Assembly (NCBI GenBank): GCA_964495825.1
Contig: CAZBWI010000051.1
Coordinates: forward strand, 1 to 12,372
Source: CAJBLF01 sp964495825
Lineage (GTDB): Bacteria; Patescibacteriota; Gracilibacteria; Absconditabacterales; Absconditicoccaceae
Direction: 5' to 3'
DNA length: 12,372 nucleotides
The notes beneath the pieces are model-generated. The model worked only from the letters and a program-made list of their open reading frames with translations. It made no database searches and had not been told where the DNA came from. Below are positions 1 to 8,885 of this stretch, in pieces; the first letter of the stretch is position 1, and the number at the start of each line of letters is the position of its first letter. Made by a program: the position numbers and the translations under genes.

Positions 1-84
1 CTATAAAAGAATCAATGTACGGTCATATAAAGATATTCTCATGAGCGCATGAGCTACAATTCACGAAACTTGTATCAAGATAAA

Positions 85-123
85 ACTGACAATTCTATTT
101 TTGGAAATCTACTGACAATTCTA
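85..123. repeat. Two 13-bp direct repeats, possible mobile-element end
   Basis: The 13-mer ACTGACAATTCTA occurs at 85-97 and again, identical, at 111-123, a period of 26 bp. Just upstream, a frame open from the window edge (3-83) ends in TAA at 81-83 and could be the last codons of a gene truncated by the window. A gene end followed at once by short repeats is a common arrangement at the end of an insertion sequence, but the 26 residues of that frame are not recognisable to me. The repeats are seen directly; the mobile-element reading is inference. No other copy of the repeat was noticed in the window. Confidence 0.45.
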
Positions 124-150
124 CTTTGCTATAACAAAAAAATTGCTTGT

Positions 151-179
151 TTGAAAAATGGAAATAATTACCATAAACT
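151..179 (+). promoter_or_regulatory. Possible promoter of the DUF4012 gene
   Basis: TTGAAA at 151-156 and TAAACT at 174-179 are separated by 17 bp and lie 25 bp before the ATG at 204. The -10 element matches TATAAT at only four of six positions, and in such A+T-rich DNA this could be chance. Confidence 0.3.
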
Positions 180-203
180 TACCTCTATTCTTAATATATA
201 GTA

Positions 204-1829
204 ATGAACATGAAAAAATTCGGAATTAGTCAGGAAAAGAAAAAATCACGAAAATACTATCTTAACTATCTCAATGGAACATTTCTCATCCTCATTATGT
301 TGTGTTTCATCATTTTCACGTTCTTTGCAAAGATCAGTAATATGATGTTCAGCAAAAACAAAATTGATGTCTTCAAAGAAGATCTCGGACAGATAGCGTT
401 TTATATGCGAACTATAGATAAAGAGCTTTCGAAGTTCCTGGTAACTCTAGATGAAATAGTACAAAGTTATCAAAAAGGTGAAAATATTTTCATCACCAAA
501 GAAAAAGAAATCGATGAATGTTTACAATATATAGAAGAAAACAAAGAATATCTAAAAAAAGTTGGATTTTCAAACTATGAAGGAATTATCAATCTACTCT
601 CCGATCTCAAAAAACACAAAAAAGAAATCTTTGAATTATTGGGCAAAGATAAACCGTTTAATTATCTTGTAATCCTCCAAAATACAAATGAAAAAAGACC
701 GAACGGATGATTTTTTTGATCATTCGCATTCATCACAATCGACAAAGCACATATCAAAAACCTCGAAATCATAGATTCATATTATCCGGATTTTATCGCA
801 TACAGAACACGTATCACTGCACCTGAACGAACTAAACCATTTTTGCCGGATCGCAAAATAGGTTTTATCGCAGGAAACAAATTTGGATTCAGTGATATTG
901 ACGGAAAAAATCTGAAGGAACTCTATGAATTGATGTTTAATAAGACATACGAAATGCAAAAAGTTGAACAAACAATGCAACCAGATCTATACAACAAAGT
1001 ATTACATCAAAATATCAAAGGAGTAATATTCATCAGATCTGATCTTTTAGAAAATCTCTTCCCAACATTCAAACAAAATATATGGGAATGGCAATTTCTC
1101 AATGCCTCGATCGATCTCATCAGAAAAGAAGTACGTGGAAATAAGAAAGAATTGTATATCAAGGAAATCAAAAAATATTTCAACAATCAGCAAGAAAATA
1201 TTTTGAAAAATATCATAAACAGATTTGACGAAATCGCAAACAGACAATATATCACAATGTATTTTTCTAACGTTTCGACAGGATTTATAGACGCATTAAC
1301 CAAAAATAATCTGACCAATATTTTCGATGCGAATCATATCTATTTCCGAGATACAAATGTAGGTTACAATAAAATCGACGGATTTGTGACTAAACATATC
1401 CAAATTTTCGATGAACAAGGAATTATACAAAAAGACAGCAAAAGCGATATTGTAGATATCAGCAACCTCCAAAATGGAAAATATACCATCGTCATCTATT
1501 ACAAATTCCAGATACCGTCATTCTATCCAGAATTCATCAAGAATATGGAGAAAAAATATGAAATACAGATCACCGACAGAGAGATGGCGATTTTGGGATT
1601 AAAATCAGGTGTCTATGATGAACCAGGACAAGGCAAAGTCAGGAAACGATGGGAAACAAAAGCAACTGTCTACTTTCCAAAATATATCACAATAAAAAAT
1701 ATAACAGGAGATATTTATTATCAAGCACCATTTACTCCACCATTTGCAAACGGAATCTTCTATCAGGCTGGTAGCATAGAAAACAACAGTCTAAGAACAA
1801 TAACAATGGAGATAGAAATCAAAAAATAA
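204..1829 (+). CDS. DUF4012 domain protein, membrane-anchored
   Basis: The gene has 542 codons with TAA at 1827-1829 and two UGA codons (708-710 and 717-719) read as Gly. A cytoplasmic N-terminus of about 20 Lys-rich residues is followed by one membrane segment (about residues 24-43), a helical stretch (about 50-150), and then the DUF4012 signature: LQN-x-NEKRPNGGFFGSFAF near residues 158-176. Both UGA codons supply glycines of that signature (residues 169 and 172), whose family form is roughly RPTGGFIGS. A beta-rich C-terminal part follows, including DTNVGYNK near 383-390. DUF4012 proteins are widespread in Gram-positive and CPR bacteria as cell-surface proteins of unknown activity, so the bulk is probably extracytoplasmic. 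No Shine-Dalgarno is evident; ATG 210 is an alternative start. Under the standard code this gene would be split into a 168-residue piece and a C-terminal piece. CGA codons 408, 828, 1347 and 1647 are probably Trp. Confidence 0.9.
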
Positions 1830-1870
1830 CATATCACGCATAATTTTACAAAAAAGAAAAGATAATAAGA

Positions 1871-1900
1871 AAAAAAAGTCGGTGATTTCTGGCTTTTTTT
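1871..1900 (+). terminator. Intrinsic terminator after the DUF4012 gene
   Basis: AAAAAAAGTC (1871-1880) pairs with GGCTTTTTTT (1891-1900) around a 10-nt loop, with one G-U pair. The 3' arm doubles as the U-tract. It lies 42 bp after the DUF4012 stop codon. Confidence 0.7.
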
Positions 1901-1912
1901 AAAGTTTTAAAA

Positions 1913-1918
1913 TATAAT
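1913..1918 (+). promoter_or_regulatory. Candidate -10 element (TATAAT) for the gene at 1947
   Basis: A perfect TATAAT lies 28 bp before the ATG at 1947 and directly after the terminator. The position 17 bp upstream (TGGCTT, 1890-1895) is a poor -35 element, so only the -10 is offered. Confidence 0.4.
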
Positions 1919-1946
1919 CAAAAAAGTTTTTAATGTACTGCAAGCC

Positions 1947-3050
1947 ATGGAAAATATCTATACTACATCACCACTTTCCAAGGAAGATTTACAAGAAAAG
2001 CGAGATTTTCTCGATAAGAAAGAAAAAGAATTAAGAGAAGCACTTGAGAAAGGAAAGCAAAGAGAGGAAGAGCTTAAGCAACGTCTTGGAGAGATTCAGG
2101 AGCAGATACAGCAGATAATCACATCTCCAAATATATCCAAAAAAAAGAAACTACGAATACCCAAAATGATGGCAATGCTTTGATTGATAAGCATACTTTT
2201 GATGGGAAAAAATATAGGAGAAACAAAAAAACAAACAAAAGATAAAGAATCAATAAAAAAAGAGGTAGTCTTATCAGAAAAAACAGAAATAAGCATACCT
2301 AAAGATACTGTAGTCATAAAAGAAATTCCAGTTCATGAAGAGCAAATCGTACCAGAAAAGAAAAAAACACCGGAATTCACAGTAACCATAAAAAAAGATC
2401 CACAAATATACCACCAACAACTAAAAAATAATGATATAGAAAGAACATATGAAGAGGTTTTTTCGCTCATAGACAAAACTGATCCTAAAATAGATCAAGA
2501 CAAATATACACATCGAAACGCATTATCAGCAGAAGAAAAAAATATAGTAAAAACGCTGTATACACAGCTAGTAGCAACTAACAACGAAAATGAAATCAAA
2601 GCAATCATCAACAAAATAAATGACATTAAGATCCTCAGAGGGACTAGAGATATATGTGTCAAAAGCATCTATATCCTAAAAAAAAAGAAAAAAGATATCA
2701 GCTATCTTCAAGGTATATCCCAGCAAACAGTGAGAAGAGAATATCAAATCATCAACCAAAAAATTTTAGAAGCTCAAAACATCATCCAACAGTATGTCAT
2801 AGAACCAAAAACATTTTCACTGGTACCAATGGCAGGACGAGAAAACGCAAGCGATCTAGATGATAAAAAATGAACATTACAAGTACACTATATACTCAAC
2901 AACCATGAAGAAGAAATAGGGAAAGTAAGCTTTGATAATATAGGAAACGTATTAACCAAAGAAATCAGAAAAAAAGAGAAAATATATGAAATATCCCAGA
3001 AATGAACAAATATTTACATCACAGAAAAAAGTATAAACAGTAATCAATAA
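1947..3050 (+). CDS. Lineage-specific coiled-coil protein with one hydrophobic segment
   Basis: The gene has 368 codons ending in TAA at 3048-3050, with UGA-Gly codons at 2181, 2871 and 3003. I do not recognise a family. Residues about 10-55 are a highly charged heptad-rich helix rich in Glu, Lys and Arg, predicted to be a coiled coil. A short hydrophobic stretch follows at about 74-87 (MMAMLGLISILLMG); the first UGA falls in it as Gly79. Then come a Lys/Glu/Pro-rich linker (about 90-150), a helical region (about 160-300), and a small beta-like C-terminal part. The latter contains EIGKV-x-FD-x-x-G-x-V (323-335), a motif also present in the next gene (252-264). The hydrophobic stretch is short and bounded by basic residues, so a membrane anchor is possible but not certain. 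The start ATG 1947 has no clear ribosome binding site. It has its own TATAAT and follows a terminator, so it is probably transcribed separately from the DUF4012 gene. Confidence 0.8.
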
Positions 3051-3108
3051 TAATTATATATATATTTCAAAAAAAGAGAAGTAAATATATCGATAAAAAC
3101 AAGATTTT

Positions 3109-3136
3109 TTGACTTTTTTAGCTTCAGGAATATACT
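3109..3136 (+). promoter_or_regulatory. Sigma-70-type promoter of the gene at 3172
   Basis: TTGACT (3109-3114), a 16-bp spacer and TATACT (3131-3136) lie 35 bp before the ATG at 3172. The run TTGACTTTTT after the -35 is shared with the promoter at 5385, which supports both. Confidence 0.65.
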
Positions 3137-3171
3137 TATCATAAGTAATTTTATTATCTCACATCATAGCT

Positions 3172-5286
3172 ATGGCAAACATAGAAACACTCAAAACCAA
3201 AGAATCCACACTTGAGGAGGAAATCAATGCTACCTTAAAAGAATTTTCCGCACAAGAGGCATTATTAAAAAGCGAAGTGATGAATAATAACAAAGATCTC
3301 AGACCACAAACCAAGGAAGAAATGGAAAAGTATCTCAACAGTGGAAAACTCAAAGACAGAGTAGAAAAATATATCCAAATCAATGGAGAAAAGATAACAG
3401 TTTCCCAACTAACAATAGATACAAGAGATGATACCTCATTTTTCACATTAAAATTCACAGTAAAGTTAGAAGGAAAAACCTTTCCCATAACTTCATATTT
3501 CCAAATTATGAAAGAGCCTAACAATACATATTTCAAATTCATAAAAAACCCAAATATTGAAAAAGAGATAACACAGAAGGAATTATATGACCATAATGGG
3601 GAAAAAGAATTCATCGACGATGTAGGCGACTATCATGGAGGGAAAATGTATGACATCAACATTGTAAAGACAGCAAACAAAGGCATCGATATTAGAATAG
3701 AGGAAAATGAAAGAAAAACGAAAGAAAAAATCTTAGAAAAGATCAAAAAATATGAACTCACGTGAAAGTTCAAACCGGAAGATTTCGTGGATGAATCATT
3801 GGAAAATACCAAGATAGAGACACTTCAGTATACTCAACTCTGAAGAGAAATAAAAGAAGTCACCGAGTGACCAAAGAAAGGATACTACAGATCTATCTTC
3901 ATCAGAGAAGGAGAAAAATATAAGGAAATCGGAAAAGTATATTTTGATGAGAAAGGAGAAGTAGATGTAACAGCAACTAAGAAAAACAAAAAAGATCCAG
4001 AAATACTTGGCATGACACTAAAATTAACGATAGATACAAACAAAAATATTTTCAGCTTTGATAATATATCAGAATTAAAAGAAAGAATAAAACAACAAAG
4101 AGAGATTTTAAAAACCTATATCCAGAATTCTGAATTCGGAGACAATACGATTTTCATAGGATTCAACAAAAACAACGGAATCGATCGAACACAGACAAAA
4201 TTATTAGGGCTCAAACTTGCCGACGATATGTATACTTTCAAACGAAGATGAGCTAAACAACCAGAAACCATCAACTTCTGATTTGACCAAAAGAATAATC
4301 TAAAATTGAAGAATATAGCAGGCAAAGAAGTAGATGCGGTTACCATAGAAATAGAGAAAGCAAACGGAGACAAAGAAGTCCGCAAAATAACAAAAAATGA
4401 TGAAAAAAAGCAACTACTCATCGAACCAAGCAAAGAAAAATTAGTCACCAATCAAGAAAAACCAGAATTGATAAATCAACCAACGCTCCTTACCAAAGAC
4501 TATCTCTACAGTCAAGATACAGAAGGCGGAAATATCGAATATCATACAAAAAAAGGTCAACTCATCAGTAGATTCCCTGCAAGCAAAAATGAGAAAAACG
4601 AACGGAAATTAGGAAAATTATCAGAAACTGTCAATCCTGAAGATCTCTACAAGGATCTGAAAAAAGAATTGTTCGTCAAAGGTATGAAAGAAAAATTACA
4701 AAACATCAACATCCTAGACAATGATATCTATGCTGCATTCACAGCAGGATTACAAAAAGAAAACATACAACTCGAAGGAAGAGAGGTAGTGAAAGTCTTG
4801 GATGATGAAAAAAATGCTATCAATAAGTACTATATCGTAAAACAAAAGAAAGACGGTGAACCGATGATATTTGAAGATGACAAAGATCTCTATGATACAG
4901 CAAGAAAAGTCATAGAAAAAATACTAGAAAAAATCAATATTCTAGAAAAGATAGAAAATACCCAACTAAAATATATGGACAAAAAAGAAAAAGTAGAAAA
5001 AAAATTAACACAATTCGTAGGAGGAAATGGATTATTGCCGATAGAAACAGTCAGCAAAGTCGAGTTTCTCAAAAACACAGAAAACACAAAAACTATGCTA
5101 ACCAAAAAATTCATTCGAGGTGTAGAAGGTGAAGAAGAAAAAACATTTGATATCATTTATGAAATAAAAAATACCAGTATCACCTTAAGTCAAAAAGAAC
5201 AAACTATCAATACACAAAAATACAAAATAAGACTGGAAGATAGTGAAGATGGACTCAAACTTCGATTCGATGATATCGAAAAATAA
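3172..5286 (+). CDS. Large lineage-specific protein, charged and helical
   Basis: The gene has 705 codons ending in TAA at 5284-5286, with five UGA-Gly codons (3763, 3841, 3868, 4249, 4279). I do not recognise a family. The start ATG 3172 gives a Glu/Lys-rich helical N-terminus (residues about 5-40) with no signal peptide or membrane segment, suggesting a cytoplasmic protein. Alternating beta-like and helical blocks follow. One contains EIGKV-x-FD-x-x-G-x-V (252-264), shared with the upstream gene product (323-335), so the two are probably related in part. A second strongly helical block (about 575-620) is Lys/Glu/Ile-rich. Arginine appears mainly as AGA; CGA and CGG occur at several non-conserved sites. 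It has its own promoter and a strong terminator, making it a single-gene transcript. Under the standard code it would appear as three separate fragments. Confidence 0.82.
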
Positions 5287-5314
5287 CACTTCTGCCAACA
5301 AAAACAAAACATAG

Positions 5315-5340
5315 ACCCCGTAGCATCTACGGGGTTTCTT
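5315..5340 (+). terminator. Strong intrinsic terminator
   Basis: ACCCCGTAG (5315-5323) and CTACGGGGT (5327-5335) form a perfect 9-bp stem with a 3-nt loop (CAT), followed by TTTCTT. It lies 28 bp after the stop codon of the gene at 3172 and separates it from the promoter at 5385. Confidence 0.92.
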
Positions 5341-5384
5341 TATAAACAGGAAAATCCAAAAAATACACTTTAACCAAAATTAAC

Positions 5385-5412
5385 TTGACTTTTTAAAGGA
5401 TTTAAGTATCTT
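5385..5412 (+). promoter_or_regulatory. Promoter candidate for the gene at 5454
   Basis: TTGACT (5385-5390), a 16-bp spacer and TATCTT (5407-5412) lie 41 bp before the ATG at 5454. It has the same TTGACTTTTT start as the promoter at 3109. An alternative -10, TATTAT at 5414, is spaced 23 bp and is less likely. Confidence 0.5.
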
Positions 5413-5453
5413 CTATTATAGAAAATAAAAGATAAAACATAAAAAATATAACA

Positions 5454-6047
5454 ATGAAAAAAATCTTTTTTCTAATTGCGGTTCTGTTTAATATAAACAG
5501 CACATTCGCACAAATCGACACATTGTCGACAACTGCCGATAAATCCGCAACGGTTTCTGCACTGTGCACCGCACAGGAGGAAGTCATTAAAGAAATATTG
5601 GCTGACTTATATGCCAGCGACGGCAAAATTGACATTATCAAAGCATATGAAGAAAAAATTAGGCCTCGCATCAGTAAATGTCTCAAGACCGATATGATCG
5701 AAACCGGGATCAAAATCCAGCAAAATGCCCTGGAAGGAAAGTTTAAAAAGATCAAATTAAAATTTGAAAAGCCGGAAGACAATACATTCAAAATTTCCGG
5801 AAAAGCAAAAAGAACCTATCTCAGGTCATACAAAAAATTCAAAAAAGAATTTCCTGATACAAGAAAAGGAAAAACTTTGGAGATGATCTTCTCTGAAAAG
5901 GAAATGGCGAAAAGAGTGGAAAAAGTATCAAAAGCCATGACTAAGGAATTCAAAAAAGATATCCGCAGAGTCAGTAGATGACAGATTCTGCAAAAAACAT
6001 TTGGCGACCGTGTGTTCCGGTTGCCTTTTTTTATTAAAACCATATAG
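5454..6047 (+). CDS. Small secreted protein of foreign appearance
   Basis: With UGA read as Gly the gene runs to TAG at 6045-6047 (197 residues). With the standard code it would end at TGA 5979-5981 (175 residues). It begins with a clear signal peptide (MKKIFFLIAVLF, cleavage probably after A19 in STFA-Q). The mature part is basic and helical, with two Cys (38 and 76) and a Lys-rich second half. No family is recognised. It stands apart from its neighbours: no internal UGA, no CGA, CGG or TGG before 5979, and a less A-rich, more balanced codon use. The TGA is followed within about 22 bp by a terminator hairpin that lies inside the extended frame. This suggests the TGA was the original stop and the gene came from a standard-code donor; the leader resembles those of Bacteroidetes proteins. 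If UGA is now Gly here, 22 extra residues are added and transcription may end before the TAG. Confidence 0.7.
6003..6033 (+). terminator. Intrinsic terminator inside the read-through tail of the 5454 gene
   Basis: GGCGACCG (6003-6010) pairs with CGGTTGCC (6018-6025) with one G-U pair and a 7-nt loop, followed by a run of seven T (6026-6032). It lies 21 bp after the TGA at 5979-5981 but 12 bp before the TAG at 6045-6047. Confidence 0.85.
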
Positions 6048-6083
6048 TCCAAAAAACGAAAATACATTGCTTCATCATTTGAG

Positions 6084-6107
6084 CGTTTTATCGTTTAATC
6101 GTTTGTC
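6084..6107 (+). repeat. Three 8-nt tandem units abutting the RNase H start codon
   Basis: CGTTTTAT (6084-6091), CGTTTAAT (6092-6099) and CGTTTGTC (6100-6107) are contiguous, and the last touches the ATG at 6108. They occupy the place where a ribosome binding site would be expected, and none is seen. Confidence 0.75.
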
Positions 6108-6545
6108 ATGAAAGTCAAAATACCGATAACCAATGCACTCTGCGTAGATGCATCCTGCTCTGGGAATCCATGACCGATGGAATACAGATGAGTGGAGCTG
6201 CACACACGAAAAGAAGTGTTTCGTTCTCCTATCTACCCAACAGGAACAAATAATCTGTGAGAATTTTTAGCGATTTACGAAGCAATCAGATACATCGAAA
6301 AGATGGAAAAGAAAAAAAGCAAAAAAAAATACGAATGCATCTTTAGCGACTCAGAGACAGCGCTTGCGCGGATGAGATCCAAAAAAATCAAGACAACATT
6401 ACCCTACACCGAAGAGACTAAAGAGCTGCTTGAAAAAGTGCAGGAAGCACTCACCCGGGTAAAAACGCATGATTTCAACATACCTATCAAAAAACGAGAG
6501 ACAGAGATTCGAGGAGAGATACCAGCAGATTTCGACAGAAAATAG
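6108..6545 (+). CDS. rnhA: Ribonuclease HI (Bacteroidetes-type RNase H domain)
   Basis: RNase HI cleaves the RNA strand of RNA-DNA hybrids in the cytoplasm. The 145-residue protein shows the four acidic active-site residues: D14 in CVDASCSGNPG, E52 in NNLGEFLA, D81 in FSDSETA and D141 in GEIPADF. The ending GEIPADF-x-RK is typical of the subfamily common in Bacteroidetes. UGA codons at 6171, 6189 and 6258 give G22, G28 and G51, all at Gly positions of the family (SGNPG, Y-x-GV, NN-x-GEF). CGG at 6369 (residue 88) and 6456 (117) and CGA at 6495 (130) and 6510 (135) all fall where relatives, as I remember them, have Trp: SDS...A-W-V, K-W-L and K-W-ET-x-x-WGEIPADF. There is no TGG in the gene. 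The start is ATG 6108; without UGA readthrough only the last 80 residues would be called. No N-terminal hybrid-binding domain is present. Confidence 0.94.
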
Positions 6546-6551
6546 ACTCAA

Positions 6552-6614
6552 AGACGGATGAGACGGATTTGAGACGGATTAGAATCTATTCCGTCTATCC
6601 CATCTATTCCATCT
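6552..6614. repeat. Tandem units arranged as an inverted repeat
   Basis: AGACGGAT occurs at 6552-6559, 6561-6568 and 6572-6579. It is followed by three contiguous 9-nt units, ATTCCGTCT (6588-6596), ATCCCATCT (6597-6605) and ATTCCATCT (6606-6614). The two groups are near-complements, so the spacer between the RNase H and exonuclease genes can fold into a long imperfect hairpin with several registers. No T-run follows, so it is not a standard terminator. Confidence 0.75.
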
Positions 6615-6644
6615 TGTTGCAATTTACTTTTGAGCTGAAAAATT

Positions 6645-8801
6645 ATGATACTGAACAACAAATACAGATACATCTGACTAGATTTCGAAACGACCGGACT
6701 CGATGTCACAAAGGATGAACCGATACAGATCGGAATCATAGAAATCGACGAACATGGAAACATAATCGGCGAATACCAATCCCTTATCAAACCGGACAAG
6801 AAAACGGACGAATTGAAACATATCGTGGGCTTCATCACTGGTTTGTCGATAGGAGACTTGGAGACAGCGCCAAGCAGAGAACAGGTAGAAAAGGACATAA
6901 TGCACTTCTTTGGAGCAAATACCATCATTATCGGACACAACATAGGATTCGATCTTGATTTTTTGAATAAGTATTTCCCATCACTCACCTATCATACAAA
7001 AATAGATACGATGAATCTCGCACAGACGATAGTGCACTACACACCAAGCTACGCACTCGAAGTATTGATAGAAAATCTGAAATCAGAAAAGAAATTCAAC
7101 GATATCTTCCGTGATGAGGACCACGGAGAGGAAAAATCCCATGATGCATTCTTTGATACGAAAAACAGTATCAAATTATTCCTCTACTTCGTCGGCTATC
7201 TCTACGAATTAATAGATACATACACCAATCTCGTACATATCATCATGCAGACGGAAAGTATACGGAAAGAGATGCTACAACTAGAAAAATACAAAGATAC
7301 GCCAAAAGTGAAAGTAAGTTTCCCAGCGTTGGAAAAGATATCTCCACAACATACCAGCATACCAAAATGATTGGAAAATATCGATACCAAAACCCTGGAA
7401 AATCAGAAGAAATATTATATCGGAAACATCAATATCAAAGATTTGCTGACTGCTTTGGCAGCAAACAAAAATATAATATTAGCGTTTCAGAACATTCAAA
7501 AACTTGATATCGCCAAAGCAGTACTAAACGATATTGGGATAAAAAATATAGGATTCACGAAAGAAGAGCAGACCATAAATCAAGAGATGTTCCAAAATTT
7601 TCTGAACAAGGGGAAATTCATCCAGGAAGAGATGTTTTTTGTCATCAAATATCTCTCGCATCTCAAAAAAGGGTTAGGAGTATTAAATCTAAACGGACAA
7701 TACGACTATAGAATCTATTATTATATCAAAGACACTAGAAACCAGACGAAATATCCCATCATCATGACGACGCATCACGGATTATTCAACAGCATGCAGG
7801 AAAATGAAGAGATATACAAAGCATACGATATCTGCTTCTTCGATACAGAACAGCGATACAAGAGCTACAATTCCTACCTCTCAAGCCCTATAGACCTGTA
7901 TTATACTCTGAACATATTGGAATCGTTCATCTACCAACAAAAGGTCGATCACGAAATCGCAAACAAAGAGAATGTATCAGAAGAACTGCAACAATTTGTA
8001 AACACCTTCCAAATCTTCATAGGAGTACTTTTCAATGAAAGCAAAAAACTCTTCGTAAAGACTGAAGAAACAATGATTCAGCACGATCCCATACGAGAAA
8101 ACGGAGATTTTTATCAGACAAATCTCTTATGGAAACAAATTGTAGAAAAGAAAGATTGATTGAAAAAAGTGCTTCCAGAAGATAATTATAAACTCCTTGA
8201 AAAGCATATGGATCAGATACAGAAAGTTTTTGATAATGTCGTGAATATTTTCAAAAAGATGTATGGCAATAGCGAATTTTATTTCACCTATGGAGAAGCG
8301 CAGAAATACACCGATCGAAAAGAATTCATAGATATCTTCAAAAACAAAGTGATATTCTTCTCCAATACCAATATTCAACTCCCCAAATTATGCGACAAAA
8401 AAAATAATACAACACAAAATATCAAGACTATACCGCCAAAAATCGATGTACTCATAGAATACATTACTACAGAAACAGTAAAAAATTCTGAAGAAATCTC
8501 ATATTTTATCTTCTCGCCAAAAAAAGAGGAATCCAAAAAAATATTTGAAGATTTATACAAAAACGGTATACATAAAAAAGCCACATTGCTCGTAGAGAAT
8601 ATAACGGGTGGAATGGGTAAGAATATCTTCAAAGCGAAACAAACAAAAAACAAAATACTTATCTGATGATATAACTTTATTCTCTACTGCTATGCCAACA
8701 GGATTCCATTGAAGGAAATCATTCTTTTTAATGCAAAAGGACCAAGCGAACAAAATATCTTGGACGACATCAAGCGATACAATATCACTAGAGAACATTA
8801 A
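6645..8801 (+). CDS. DEDDh 3'-5' exonuclease fused to a degenerate DinG-like helicase region
   Basis: The 718-residue protein has five UGA-Gly codons (6675, 7368, 8157, 8664, 8667). Residues about 7-180 are a DnaQ-type 3'-5' exonuclease: ExoI YIGLDFETTGL (D13, E15; G11 is UGA), ExoII GHNIGFD (D103) and ExoIII HDAFFD (H166, D171), so the catalytic set is complete. The remaining 500 residues resemble in layout the helicase part of exonuclease-DinG fusions known from Firmicutes. PIIMTTHHGLF (near 380) resembles the V-x-NHALL region, FFDTEQ (398-403) sits where a DEAH box would be, and NKILIGGYNF (near 668-677) resembles the LLGT-x-SF region. However, there is no Walker A, the DEAH is DTEQ, and no final Q-x-x-GR motif is present. 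The helicase reading is therefore inference, and ATPase activity is unlikely. A DNA repair or proofreading role is likely. The start ATG 6645 lies 99 bp after rnhA, and the gene ends at TAA 8799-8801. Confidence 0.85.
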
Positions 8802-8885
8802 CCATCAAAAATCATCACATGATACACTAATAAAACACGCTACCTCATAAGGATACAAATTATTCATTTATTAGTAGTAATAATT

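Noticed and set aside
110..135. CTGACA plus TATAAC as a promoter for the first gene
   Set aside because: The spacing is only 12 bp, too short for a sigma-70 promoter.
2..229. A frame open from the left edge to TAG 227-229 under UGA-Gly reading
   Set aside because: It overlaps the start of the DUF4012 gene, contains the direct repeats, and its translation shows no recognisable domain. Long open frames are common by chance when only TAA and TAG are stops.
6084..6614. Repeats as a CRISPR array
   Set aside because: Units are 8-11 nt, contiguous, without spacers, and no cas genes are nearby.
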